Shown: positions 40,154 to 52,004 of the stretch, one piece after another | How the letters are laid out: each line of letters begins with the position of its first letter | How positions within the stretch are numbered: position 1 is the first letter of the stretch | NCBI GenBank assembly: GCA_035582835.1 | Contig: JAYKAV010002948.1 | Coordinates: forward strand, 418,511-482,510 | DNA from: Phoebastria nigripes | Taxonomy: Eukaryota > Chordata > Aves > Procellariiformes > Diomedeidae | DNA: 64,000 nt | Direction of reading: 5' to 3' | Made by a program: the position numbers and the translations under genes | The notes under the pieces: generated by a model | Told to the model about the DNA's origin: nothing | What the model saw: only the letters and a program-made list of their open reading frames with translations | Databases searched by the model: none

Positions 40154-41071
40154 CATTTTTCAAAAAATGCTGACCTTCCATGAAAGGTGTTGGGTTTCCA
40201 TAAAAAATAAAAGTTTCTGAAACCTTCTCAAGGAAAGCTACAATGTTTTCACTTGGCCGCTTTGCCGTATCATCTCATGGAATTTATAGAGCAGTTTATT
40301 GTGGTCTCATCCTTTAGTCAATACATGTTCCTTTGATCTCCTGTTCTCAGTTTTCAAAGATATAGTCCCCAAGGTATTGTGGGACTGGAGAATCTAGCTT
40401 ATAAAGGAGAATGGAAATGAGAGACATGGGAGTGACACTGGCAAGCAGAAACATTTCCTTGGGGGAAGGCGCTGACCAACTTCTGGCTAGCCACAGTCAT
40501 GCCACATGGGGCTAAATTCTGCCCTGGACAGTGAGTTTATGAAAAAAGATTAAAGGACAGAGATCTCCTCCATCATAAAAGATGGATGACAAGAGAAAGC
40601 TTTAGATCCACGTCCCCAAAGCAATGACTAGAGAAACAGAGTAAGCTAGCTGCAAACTGCTATTCCTGGGAAAGAGAAGGCAGACAGGACCCCATTCCTT
40701 TGCTGGAATACTCCCTGTTTGATTAGAACTCTGTCTGAACACTATCAAGATACTGTCATTGCAATTAAAATCAAATCAAATTTAAAACTTTTCATCTGGA
40801 CCAGGTTTTGGGTTCATTTGACTGATGTGAGAGACTGCATAATAATCTTTGAATGTTTTCTCCGTTGGGGAAAATCAAGCCCAACTCGCTGTGTCCTGAC
40901 GGACTGCCAAGAGGAAACACCCCACATCATATTTAAGTACTAATAGCTGTTATACTTAGACAATCTTTAGCCTTTCCACCATGAATGCCTTCATTTACAA
41001 AGAGAAATATGTTTACATTTGGATAGCTATGGCACCAGTGTGAAAAGATTGGAGAAAGAAAGAGAACTCTC

Positions 41072-41102
41072 TCAGGTTTAATTTAAGTGAAATTAAACCT
41101 GA
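41072..41102. repeat. Perfect 13-bp inverted repeat with a 5-base loop
   Basis: The arms TCAGGTTTAATTT (41072-41084) and AAATTAAACCTGA (41090-41102) are exact reverse complements around AAGTG. This is the longest perfect short-loop stem I found in the window. Confidence 0.92.
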
Positions 41103-44100
41103 CATCAAGAACCATAAGCCCTTTAAAAGTCTTTTTTTAAGCCTTAGTATCTTGTATTTTTATAGCAGTTTCAGAATAAACTGTGTTTCTTGTAGCCACC
41201 CTTTGATATCCATGGATATTGTTTGATTATCTGTTTTGAATGGAAAGAAACTGGAAGATATTACCATGATCTCTATGACAACAGACTTAAAGTGACTACT
41301 GCAGTCTTGGGAAATCAAGATTTCAAGGATTCCAAACAGAATTAGATCAAGAAAATTTGCTCATTATTGAAACTTATCAGAATAAAAAGGTATAGTTAAA
41401 AAACATTGGCAGAGAAAACCTTCTGTGGTATCAGACTATTTTTTGGGCTCAGGTAGGGAGCAGCACACTGCTATGGACATAGTACTTTGATATTTTGGCA
41501 GTTACCTGAAAAACTGCTGAAGTGAAATCTTTCTTTACAAGTTCTGCTTGAACAATTGACAATTTATTGTGAATACATCATCTAACTATTCCTATCAAAA
41601 GTTAGTATATACTTGCAAAGGCCCCATTTAAGATTAGTGTCCAGCCTCATTCTTCGGACTTATTATAGAGAATACCAACAGTTAAATCAAGTGTGGAAAT
41701 ACTCTTAAATGGAGGCATACCCCTCTAAACAGAGAGCCCCATAAAAAACTTTTCTACGGTATCTTTTTAGGGTTCATTTCAGTGCCTAGCCACAGGCATC
41801 TGGTGCTGTTTAAGATGCTCTCAGGTCTTCTCCAGGCCACCAGCTGTGGCTTCTGGAGCATGCAGGTCTCCTGCTGATTATCTGTCATCTGCCAGCCCCG
41901 TGCAGATGTCTCAGATATTCTAGTATGTCTCCGATGACAATGGGTGCCAATGTTTAAGCACTGAATTGAGCCCTTAGTTACTATGCATTTGGCCTAACTG
42001 CAAGTGGTTGTAATTTTCTACTGTTCATGTTTTCTGTCCTTTTTATATGTCTAGCAATAAATATGGTTCAGTGTTTAAGTTAATGTCACACCTGATGATA
42101 GTAAAATAATGTACACACAGGTTTACAGTGTTTCAAATCTGACAGTGGCTCTAGGTCACACATGTCATCTTGTGAAGCTGGAATAGCACTAGCAGAAGTA
42201 TGCTGTTGTTTATTCCTGCAGTGCTTGGCCAGCATGATGACCACAAAGATTTCCTCATTTGCTGCCAATCTCCTGTGGCTCACTTGTACAGATTATTGCT
42301 GATGTGATTAGGTGTAAGTTATTTTTATCGTCTGCATTCATATACCCCTGTTTCAGAGAGCGGCATGCAAGTAAACTACATGCTTTTCTTAATGTGCCTG
42401 AACATGACTTAATTATGTCATTCTTTAGAAAGTAAAGAAAGAAAAGTGGAGAACAAAGATAGAAGGCTGTTCTGGCAGTGTATGTTTGTTGGGGAGAAAG
42501 AATTTTCAAATAAATTGTATTTGAACTAGAGACTAATAACNCCTCTAAATACAAACTGTTAGTTCCAGGAGCTTGCAGTTCAAAGCAGAGGAGTTGGTCC
42601 TTACTGTCCCACCTAGATGTCTAATGGTCTTTAGATGTGTTTGAGTCCTGGTGGCAAGGACGATCCCTGGGAAACCGAAGCACTGCCTATTGCTGGCAGT
42701 GACCTTTGTGGTGAGCCCCNGACTGTTCCTCACTGACATCTATAGGTTTTCAACTACACAATTTACTCTTTTAAAAGGGAAGACCACTGTAAATGTATTG
42801 AGAATCTTAGATAAAAGAGAAAGCAAGTAGAGTTAAGCTCGTTAAGTATCTCTAAAACCCACTTTCTGATTATGACAGTCATTCTACTGCAGCCAAGCAA
42901 GCCAGGAAAACTAAAGCAACATTTCCTGAAAAGTGTAGAGGGAAATAAGAAATGTTGTTATAATGGATTTGTTTGACTTTGTTTTGTTCCTTTTTGGAAA
43001 TTTGTTGGGAGAAAAACATCACCAGGACTCCTACGCCAGCACCTTGACATATGGAGCCCTGAGTTCTTTTGCAGGGTTTTATTTTCTTCCTGTGCATGTG
43101 TGGCTGCCATCCATGCTAATCAAAGTCAATCAGCAGAAGGAGTCAACTGCTTTGTCTTAACTATTGTTCTCCTGACTGCGGTATTTTATAATAGATTTTT
43201 AAGATCTGCACTGACTCATACAATGCATATCTAATCAAAAGTAAATTACACTGCATAAGCTGACTTGATATGAATGACAGAATAGCATTTACAACAGCAG
43301 AATAGTGACGCTCTTTATTACATAAGATTAAAAAAAAAAGTCCAGTGTTTTCTTTGTTTTCTTGGTATATATTATTGTGTGTCCTTAGACTGAACTTTTA
43401 ATTTTGAATTAGTGTTTTTATTCAAGGTGATTTAATATCTAGCAGATACATGGTTTTTAATCTGAGTCCTTAAAATTTTCTATTTCATACACTTAAGTGG
43501 AATAGGAGTTCATACATATTCATAGTTTGATGAATTATGCTAACAACAGTTCTTTGTATTTTTAGGGAGTCTATCAATTTTCGCAAGCATTTTAAACCTA
43601 TTATATAGCACTTATGTTTATGAAATTGCTATAAGTAGTTGTCTATCTGGTCATCACTAATACAGCTATCTTTTCTCTGCTTTTTTGATACTTTAATTGA
43701 AAATGTGTGTCAGCATTTTTTTTCAGGGAGTTATAGTTTAACTATAAATATGAGTAATAAACTAGTGTCTACAGAAATGACACCAGTGTAGTAAGTAAAG
43801 AGCCAAGGTAGGTTTGCCTGGCTGATATGGATGCCGGTCAGTGATATCTGCATGAGCTACAAAACCTGCTCAAGAAGCCAATTAATTCTCCTTAACACAG
43901 CATGGCAAGTTCATATACTGAGTTACTGAGCTTCAAGGTAGCTTCTGTCCACTTCAGTCGCTGTGGCTTCAGACCGAGGTGTCGGGCAAACAGAGGTGTA
44001 TTATATATTTTACAAGTGCTTTCTGTGTGTAACAGACAGACCCAGAATGGCCCCNTCCCAAAGAAATGTGTCCTACAGCGTTCCAGAAGGCTTCAGCTCT

Positions 44101-44419
44101 TGACTCACGACAGAATTTTTCCCTTCCAAAGAGGCTGAAGGACACTTTGTTTTTACAAAAGAAGTAGCTCTTCAGTCCCTAGTTGCGATCCCTGTGAGGG
44201 TTTGCACATACATTCAGATATTGTCCCCCTAGATGCACCGTTCCCTAATCCCAGCACCTTCGGAGAGACACATCTTCCTGTCTTTACTCAAGAAGTGATC
44301 GTTTTTGTTCTAGATGGCTCTTGACAAACATAAACCAATAATCTTTTCATTGACTCCATTGGGAGTCCTGAGGGTGTAACTCCTATTCTTTTGATCTTCC
44401 AAAGATTCTCCTCATCTGT

Positions 44420-44530
44420 TAATATGTAATGCTTGTGCAGCATTTTTAAAGTATTGCCTGACCATTAATCATCACAGCAGTCCCAGGAAGTAGGTAATGT
44501 TATCCCTATTATTTATATTTGAGAAGGTCT
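44420..44530 (-). mobile_element. MIR SINE relic (core to 3' part)
   Basis: On the minus strand the segment reads CTCAAATATAAATAATAGGG, ATAACATTACCTACTTCCTG, then GGACTGCTGTGATGATTAA. This parallels the MIR stretch CTCATCTGTAAAATGGGGATAATAATAGTACCTACCTCATAGGGTTGTTGTGAGGATTAAA piece by piece. The following AATACTTTAAAAATGCTGCAC can be aligned with ATGTAAAGCGCTTAGCAC. The 5' tRNA-like head is not visible. The ends are approximate. Confidence 0.65.
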
Positions 44531-46034
44531 ACCTTGACTACCATCATACGAGTCAAGGTTAGAGCGAAGGGTCGCAGATTCCCAGTCCCACCTCCTCTCT
44601 TCCAGAAACCCTGATGTCTGCTGTGCCTTACCAAAGCTTTCTGCTTAGGATGTGTATGTTTGATGCAATCAGAAAGTGATTGGGTTGTGAAAGGTAGGAG
44701 GGCTGCAGATGGAAATACTGTTGCCTTTATTTCCTGTGGTTTTCTTGTGGGTTTTTTGTTCATGGTTGTAGGAGAAGACCATTATCCCACTCATCGTAAT
44801 AAGAAATGACTCGTAACTTAATAGTCTGGAGAACTTGGAGGGTTCCCTTGAGTCAGCATTTGTGCTAAGTTAGCTGGTTTGTTTCTGGATTTTTACCTCT
44901 TTTGGATTCTCTTTTTTCTTTTGAAACTACTCAGAAAAGAAAGAGCTAGAAAGTCTGTCATGATGTCAAGAAGACAATTAAGAGGTACAAAATTAATCTA
45001 GATTGTATTAAGAATTCAGTACTTTTATTATTAAATTATATAGGAGTTTAAATGAGAAAGAAAACAACTCATATGTGCAACAGCCACTAAAGAAGGCGAA
45101 TCATTAGTAGATATTAGTATCTGCTTTATATTAATAAATCTAAAGCAAATAATTATCTGAAGGAAATAGCAATATTTTATTTTAACTAAATCTCCACCGG
45201 AAGGTATCTGTTCCTTCAGTGGGTAACAGTTTGTATATTTATCTTCAGTTCAGCTACACTAGTGGAAGTAGTGGAATTGTTTCCATGAATTTACCAATCA
45301 AAGACTAGAAGAAATGACAAGACTCTGTTACTGAATTGCTTATATTGTGGTACAGTGACTTCAGAAAAAATACAAAGCATAAAGTAGTTTTAAAATCCCT
45401 GTTGTGTCTTAGCATGATTTTCCTAAAACAAGCAGTAATTCTTGAGGTGGAAATATGCAAATGTGTATCAGTGGCATATCATCACTCCTCTGGCAAACTG
45501 TTTTTCAAGATCATAAAAAAGAAAACAAACCCCAAAATATTAATTAAAATGTTTTACTAACTGACTACTTTCTTTTCTACATGTGGGAAATCCCATTGGC
45601 TTTTCTGCCTATTTGTGCCAGTGGTTGGTTATCCTATGAGACCCAAACACCCATTCCTTAGGAGCTCTTAGATAAAAAAAACTGATAGCAGATTTGCATA
45701 CATTACAGCATGATTGGACCAAAAATATTTGACCATGCAGATATGGCCTTTATTTTCTTGTGATTTGGTCTCCAGATGTCACTGCAATGAATTCACAATT
45801 CTGCACTAATCAATAATAGCAAAAAAAACCTGTTTTCAATATGCTTTAATGTTGCACTGCGTATACCATTGAACAGGAACTACTTAGACCAATTTAGTGG
45901 AAAAGACTTAATTTATAATGCCATTTCTAAATATTATCTGAATGTTACTGTATTAGAACACCAGGAACTTTCTATCACCATTAGTTGAGAGATTTTAATG
46001 TAAATTTGGCTAAAATGTGTCTCATCTTTAAAGA
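44531..46034. other. Gene-free AT-rich stretch
   Basis: This is single-copy sequence with no recognised gene or repeat. An octamer-type ATGCAAAT lies at 45455-45462, but one 8-mer is not evidence of function. Confidence 0.65.
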
Positions 46035-46143
46035 ACCATAGAATCATAGAATAGAATCATAGAATCATTACGGCTGGAAAAGACCTCTAAGATCATCAAG
46101 TCCAACCATCAACCCAACACCACCATGCCCACTAAACCATGTC

Positions 46144-46799
46144 NNNNNNNNNNNNNNNNNNNNNNNNNNNNNNNNNNNNNNNNNNNNNNNNNNNNNNNNN
46201 NNNNNNNNNNNNNNNNNNNNNNNNNNNNNNNNNNNNNNNNNNNNNNNNNNNNNNNNNNNNNNNNNNNNNNNNNNNNNNNNNNNNNNNNNNNNNNNNNNNN
46301 NNNNNNNNNNNNNNNNNNNNNNNNNNNNNNNNNNNNNNNNNNNNNNNNNNNNNNNNNNNNNNNNNNNNNNNNNNNNNNNNNNNNNNNNNNNNNNNNNNNN
46401 NNNNNNNNNNNNNNNNNNNNNNNNNNNNNNNNNNNNNNNNNNNNNNNNNNNNNNNNNNNNNNNNNNNNNNNNNNNNNNNNNNNNNNNNNNNNNNNNNNNN
46501 NNNNNNNNNNNNNNNNNNNNNNNNNNNNNNNNNNNNNNNNNNNNNNNNNNNNNNNNNNNNNNNNNNNNNNNNNNNNNNNNNNNNNNNNNNNNNNNNNNNN
46601 NNNNNNNNNNNNNNNNNNNNNNNNNNNNNNNNNNNNNNNNNNNNNNNNNNNNNNNNNNNNNNNNNNNNNNNNNNNNNNNNNNNNNNNNNNNNNNNNNNNN
46701 NNNNNNNNNNNNNNNNNNNNNNNNNNNNNNNNNNNNNNNNNNNNNNNNNNNNNNNNNNNNNNNNNNNNNNNNNNNNNNNNNNNNNNNNNNNNNNNNNNN
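46144..46799. other. Assembly gap (656 N)
   Basis: A run of 656 undetermined bases lies inside the minus-strand CR1. Long open frames reported across it are artefacts of the N's. Confidence 0.98.
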
Positions 46800-47060
46800 G
46801 ATCCAGCCTGTCCAGGTCCCTCTGCAGAGCCTTCCTACCCTTCAGCAGATCGACACTCCCACCCAGCTTGGTGTCATCTGCAAACTTACTGAGGGAGCAC
46901 TCAATCCCCTCGTCCAGATCATTGATAAAGATACTGAACAAGACCGGCCCCAAAACGGAGCCCTGGGGGACACCTCTCGTGACCAGCCGCCAACTGGACT
47001 CCATTCACCACAACTCTCTGGGCCTGGCCGTCCAGCCAGTTTTTTACCCAGCGAAGAGTA
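46800..47060 (-). pseudogene. CR1 ORF2 fragment (reverse transcriptase)
   Basis: On the minus strand the fragment begins near 47060 with the CR1 block reading WVKNWLDG, continues through [16 protein letters not shown] and INDLDEGIE, and reaches the catalytic FADD box at 46873-46884, then [10 protein letters not shown] and LQRDLDRLD, where the gap begins. Between the VVVNG block (about 47003-47018) and the SSWRLVT block, a deletion of about five bases relative to other CR1 copies shifts the frame. The copy was therefore inactive even before truncation is considered. The C-terminal half lies in the gap. Confidence 0.88.
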
Positions 47061-47310
47061 CAGCAGTGCCTTCTTTACTTTTTCAAAAATCCAATTTAAA
47101 GAAAAAAAAATTTTCTTGTGCTTCTTTGGTTTTTATGCTCTGTGTTGTGATAGGCTTCAGAATAAACAGCAGCACTTTCTCCTTGCTTGCTAAAAGCTTA
47201 TTTAAGGAGATTATTCTGAATGCCATACACCTGGAGATGAAAAGCTTTTTCATTCCATCTTGAAAGAGACATTAAATTGCTATTGTTTGTCTCCTGTGTT
47301 TTCATAAGTG

Positions 47311-47368
47311 GTGCTTAATGATTATTTATTATTACATTTGTGCTTAATGATTAGTTATTATTACATTT
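47311..47368. repeat. 29-bp tandem duplication
   Basis: The units 47311-47339 and 47340-47368, each starting GTGCTTAATGATTA, are identical except for one T/G difference. The duplication is recent. Confidence 0.95.
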
Positions 47369-50300
47369 ACACACATATGCATGCCTATTTATTGCACCTT
47401 TTTAGGCCTTACTAGCTCTGTTTAAGCAACTCAAATTATCAGAGAGTAATTTTGAAAAAAAATAAAAAGAGAATATCCATGCTGCTATAATTGAGAATTG
47501 ATAATGAAGAAGCTTTTGCACCTCTACCAAGAAATTTAAATGATGGTTTTACATGCCTATCAAATATTCTAGACTAACACTCAGAGCAGGTAAAATGAAT
47601 GTATTTCTTTGAGAAAAGTATCTAGGCTGTACAGTCATTTTTTTAAATGCACAGTTTTAGAAACAACAGAATTTTAGAAATATAATAATCCCTAACTGTG
47701 AAGTAAACATCAATGAGGTTCAGCTATGCAACACAGAGCAGTCTGAAAGATCTCCTTCCAAAGCAGAGAAATCCGTACTGTATAAAGGTACCTCTTTTGC
47801 TATATTCCCAGTTGTAAAATTCTGCCCTTAAGTCGCAAACTCATCTTCTGCCAGTAAGCTAGAAATGGAAACACGGTTGCCTGGGAGTGAATAAATTTTA
47901 TTTGGATGCAGTTTTATTTCTCTAGTACATTTTTAAGCTAACTTTTTATTTTTATAGACTGAGGGAGTGAGGAGGAGACTAAGACTAGAATTTCTCAAAA
48001 CAGAGTGTTTCCTTCAGATGCGTGTTGGCTGTGAGAGCCTTGCATAAAGAAATCATTCACACATGCCCTGGTAAGCTGGAGTTCATTGAAGTGACACTGT
48101 GCTGCCCATAGCAGTTCTAGCCCACAGGCAAAACATTCTTCTGGCAAAATGCTATCAAATTCCCACTGACTCTGTTCACTTAAAGAGCAATTCATAAGTG
48201 CCTTGTTTTTTAAAAAGGAGAGGAGCTGTATGTTCCTGGCACTCCGAGATGCCCAGCCCTGGATAGCAGAACATATTTCCTCTCACAATAGGAAGTCAAG
48301 GGCAGGTTATTTTCATTTAGAATTTTTTATTTTTTTTTTTTATAACGAAATACGCTATGGTATGAATGCTCTGCATGAAAAGATCGCACTGCATCAAATA
48401 TAAGCTATCCTTCATGGGTATGATATCTGAGGGACAGAGAAGAGCATTGCAATACAAGGCGTTCTCCCATTCTACATTTTGTATTGGTATTCACCCAGCT
48501 GTGCGCTTTAAAGTAGGAGATGAAGAATTAAATGTTCCCTCTGTTTGTTTTTATCTCTTTTGGATTTATAGTCACAATGCGTGGCGCTCAAAATTTCATT
48601 TTGCATGATCAGAACATGGAGATAAAACGTTCGAGAACATAATTTGAATTACAAAACTGGTGAAAAGATAGGATCTATTGAAAAACCTATGATATGTAAA
48701 GAGTAACAAATTCTGTGTGTGCTGTTCACATGAGTTACCAAAGGTTAATCTTATTTCTGATTTTATGTCTTTTTAGTTTTAATTATGGTATTTTTGTCTT
48801 CACTTCAAGGGTTGGATTCTCTTTAAGTGAATATTAAAGTAGTTGCAATGATGCTATGCCTTACAGTTTTGTATATGCTACACAATAGATTCCCAGTGTA
48901 TATTTAGAGGTGGAAACCTATCGATTGGACAAGTATTAGGTTGTCATTCCACATTAATTTTATAAAATGGGATTATTTTGATTTGAGTTTACATTTACCC
49001 TTATTTTATTAAATATATTTTAGCACCTCCTGTATAGCTTTATATCTTCTTTAGCCCTTGCTATATACTGAGTTACTTAGGATAAAGCAACTTCTAGGAT
49101 GCATTGATCTCCTACTCACATCATCCCTCGCTGAATAAGTAAATACTTACATTAAGTTGCATTGGTATACCGCCATTGAAATATATGGGTCTGTAGTATT
49201 ATAAATGGAAGAGGAAGTTGGTGCAAGTTTTGGGGTTCTTTTTTTTTAATTCAGTGTTCGATTGCCATAAGTTATTCTTCATTTGTCCTTGAACAATGAT
49301 GAAAAAAAGCTGTGTCACACAAGTTCTGGAAGCTAGACTACTTTTTTGGGTGGTACCAATATTAGAGTCCAACTTTACTCTGCAGACCATGTGAGAGTAT
49401 TTGAAGTCACTGAAGTTTTGTACCTTGTAATTCATAAGGTAATTTGATGAGGGACTGTGTTAGGGCCACGAGATAAATAGCGTGTGAATTAAAAGCTGGT
49501 GTTTCCACAGGTAATTTTCTCATCATGTCAATGCAGTATTCAGTAGAGTGTGAATTTCCTATCAGTTCTCCTAGTCCAGGGACTCTCATCTTCCCTGCGC
49601 CTGTTTCACTGATGACTAAATTCTCACCTGTCGTCTTCTCCAGCTTTCTCCTTATCCCTCGTCACTGTTGCCCTCTGCTATTTTATTATCGTTATCCTTC
49701 CTCTGTGCTTCATTAACTCTCCCTCTCCTCAGCACACTCTCTTCCAAATTCCCAATTTAGCCTCAGCTCCACAGCTACTTTCTCTGTTCTTTGTCGTCTA
49801 CCTTTTAATTTAGAAATCTCATGGGGGGTTTTCCTAGGATTTTTTTTGTTTTGTAAAAAGTAAAATAAATGTAAAAAAAGGTATTTGTTATTATTTAAAG
49901 CATGTACTCTCTAAATGTTATGGTAGATACCAGTCAGGAGCCCCACTGTATTTGTAAATCATACTGCTAGGTGCAGCCTGGCATTGAGGTGACACGTTGC
50001 CAGCCTGGTACTTGTGGGTCCCACTGACACTGTCTGTAAAGCTCTGGCCTAACCCATTTCCACAGTCAGATCTACTTCCCATCCATGTTCCCTGTCTACA
50101 AGGATGCATGAGAGCCAGGCTGGTGTCTGAAACTCCCGCGAGGATGACTGCCCAGGCACGCTCAGCATCTTTATCCCAGGCCACGAGCCCTCACTCCTGT
50201 CGGCCATGGGAGCAGGCGCTGGCAGGATTGAGTGTTGTACAGCTGTCCAGCAGCGGATATCCGAAGTGCCACTGCCCGGTAGTGCAGTGTGAGCCCTCTC

Positions 50301-50567
50301 CTCTGAGCAGCGGTCTTGCCTCCTGGCAATAGCAATGGGAAGAGGTTCAGGTTGCAGAACTGGCAACCTGCAGCACGCTTTTAACTTTGCAGTGTTGTCA
50401 CCAAGGGGACAGTTGGCCCCGGGGAGGCAGGCACAAATGCCACGCTGAACTCCTCAGAGTTCATAGGCAATGTTCTTCATAGTTCTGGGGACCAGAGGTG
50501 GGCTGGGGATAAAAGCTGTGGTGCCAAATTCTCTTCTCCCACTCCACTTGCTTGCTGTGTCTGCTCG

Positions 50568-50595
50568 ATTTGATTCCACTCTGTTGGAATCAAAT
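50568..50595. repeat. Perfect 11-bp inverted repeat with a 6-base loop
   Basis: The arms ATTTGATTCCA (50568-50578) and TGGAATCAAAT (50585-50595) are exact reverse complements around CTCTGT. Confidence 0.92.
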
Positions 50596-50961
50596 TTCCT
50601 TTGTCGCCATCTAATACTGCATATTTCAAAAGAGGAAAACCAGATACCATTTTTCTGATGTAACTCCCTTTGCAGAAGGGAATCGGGCTGTTTGGTTCTG
50701 AACATTGCATAATTGCCATTAAAATTTCCTGTAGTTGCCAGAGCTATTAACACTTAATAAATTTTACACTATCCGAGTTCCTGAGAGTCACTGATGTGCT
50801 TTTACAGATCACAGAAACAGGTGATTTTGTTAGTTCAATGCATCCTTTTGCTTTCTCAGTAAGTTTTATCTTCATTACTCTATGAGGCTTACAAATACAC
50901 TATGACTTTGCAGTAAGCAACTTTTTCTTGGGAGGAACTGATTTAAGTGTGCTTAGTCAAC

Positions 50962-50966
50962 GACTG
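50962..50966. repeat. Likely target-site duplication, left copy (GACTG)
   Basis: These five bases abut the left LTR. The right flank at 53484-53488 is CACTG, so four of five match. This fits a 5-bp duplication with one later change, in line with the perfect 5-bp duplication at the solo LTR. Confidence 0.6.
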
Positions 50967-51539
50967 TGTCGTGGTTTAACCCCAGCTGGCAACTAAGCAC
51001 CATACAGGCGCTCATTCACTCCCCCCCGGTGGGATGGGGGAGAGAATCAGAAGAGTAAATGTGAGAAAACTCGTGGGTTGAGATAAAGACAGTTTAATAG
51101 GCAAAGCAAAAGCCGCGCACGCAAGCAAAACAAAACAAGGAATTCATTCACTACTTCCCATCGGCAGGCAGGTGTTCAGCCATCTCCAGGAAAGCAGGGC
51201 TCCATCACGCATAACCGTTACTTGGGAAGACAAAAGGCATCACTCCGAATGTCCCCCCCTTCCTTCTTCTTCCCCCAGCTTTATCTGCTGAGCATGACAT
51301 CACATGGTATGGAATACCCCGTTGGCCAGTTGGGTTAGCTGTCCTGGCTATGCTCCCTCCCAGCTTCTTGTGCACCTGGCAGAGCATGGGAAGCTGAAAA
51401 GTCCTTGACTAGCAGACTACTTAGCAACAACTAAAAACATCAGTGTGTTATCAACATTATTCTCATACTAAATCCAAAACANAGCACTATACCAACTACT
51501 AGGAAGAAAATTAACTCTATCCCAGCCGAAACCAGGACA
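50967..51539 (-). repeat. 3' LTR of the minus-strand element
   Basis: On the minus strand it runs from TGTCCTGGTTTCGGCTGGG to TTAAACCACGACA, giving TG...CA ends. It matches the other LTR over its full length. It keeps a 7-bp segment near 51173-51179 (TGTTCAG) that the 5' LTR has lost. Its TATA region has decayed: the plus strand reads CTTTATCTG where the other LTR has CTTTATATA. An n lies at 51482. Confidence 0.92.
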
Positions 51540-51556
51540 GTATCCACCCCTTATTC
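51540..51556 (-). other. Polypurine tract
   Basis: On the minus strand AATAAGGGGTGGATAC lies directly upstream of the 3' LTR start TGTCC. This is the expected place for the primer of plus-strand DNA synthesis. The tract is imperfect (T and C interruptions). Confidence 0.6.
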
Positions 51557-51650
51557 CATACCATTTACGTCATGCTCAGGTCCCACACTATGCAATACAT
51601 TCTCATTACCCACCACCCCCCTTCCCATCCTTTGATATAGTACACAGATG

Positions 51651-51893
51651 TCATAGAATCATAGAATCATAGAATCATAGAATAGTTTGGGTTGGAAGGG
51701 ACTTTTAAAGGTCACTTAGTCTAACGCCCCTGCCATGGGCAGGGACATCTTCAACTAGATCAGGTTGCTCAGAGCCCCGTCCAACCTGACCTTGAATGTT
51801 TCCAGGGATGGGACATCTACCACCTCTCTGGGCAACCTGTTCCAGTGTTTCACCACCCTCAGCATAAAAAATTTCTTCCTTATATCTAGTCTA
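51651..51893 (-). mobile_element. CR1 LINE tail nested inside the LTR element
   Basis: The plus strand opens with four TCATAGAA-type tail units, then ATAGTTTGGGTTGGAAGGGAC. It continues as the reverse complement of the last ~240 bp of the CR1 at 31396-32658, including the stop region (ATCAGGTTGCTCAGAGCCCC), CCACCTCTCTGGGCAACCTG and CTTCCTTATATCTAGTCTA. It ends abruptly there, a severe 5' truncation. It interrupts the internal region of the LTR element and so inserted after it. It also belongs to the same CR1 subfamily as the 31396-32658 copy. Confidence 0.93.
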
Positions 51894-52004
51894 ATAAAGT
51901 CAAATGTCTAGTCTAAATGTCATTCCCTTAGTCTATGGACCCCTGGACCAGACCATTGGGTTTAACATTGCAATGAACTCCTCCCCTTGCCCCTGCTCCA
52001 GCTT

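Larger units (their letters stand above)
33431..44419. other. Gene-free single-copy stretch
   Basis: No gene is recognised. A GC-richer patch at about 35260-35850 holds overlapping short open frames on both strands without motifs. The stretch also contains a T17 run, a (GGTTTT)n tract, a perfect 13-bp hairpin at 41072-41102 and a conserved-element-like segment near 38225-38530. C/T-rich sequence at 34080-34340 was compared with L2 3' sequence but the match was not convincing. Confidence 0.65.
46035..47060 (-). mobile_element. CR1 LINE, 5'-truncated, split by an assembly gap
   Basis: At 46035-46143 the plus strand shows the reverse complement of a CR1 3' end: ATAGAATCATAG repeats, then ACGGCTGGAAAAGACCTCTA and a downstream block ending CACTAAACCATGTC. 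After the gap, 46800-47060 encodes CR1 reverse transcriptase on the minus strand. From the FADD region to the tail is about 0.8 kb here, close to the spacing in the copy at 31396-32658. So both sides probably belong to one element of about 1.0 kb, and the gap size is about right. The 3' sequence (AAAAGACCTCTAAGATCATC) differs from the copy at 31396-32658, so it is a different CR1 subfamily. Confidence 0.9.
47061..50961. other. Gene-free single-copy stretch
   Basis: No gene is recognised. There is a 29-bp tandem duplication at 47311-47368. A GC-richer patch at 49918-50470 has overlapping open frames of about 90-110 codons on both strands, which mutually argue against coding. A conserved-element-like segment with a perfect hairpin lies at 50500-50770. 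Confidence 0.65.

Noticed and set aside
46125..47263. Open frames of 255-374 codons on both strands
   Set aside because: Most of each frame is made of N's from the assembly gap. Only the minus-strand end after the gap is real CR1 reverse transcriptase.
49570..49800. Another C/T-rich stretch suggestive of an old LINE
   Set aside because: It has no recognisable motif; it is pyrimidine-rich sequence only.
51651..51690. CRISPR-like short direct repeats
   Set aside because: The TCATAGAA units are the characteristic CR1 3' tail, without spacers.
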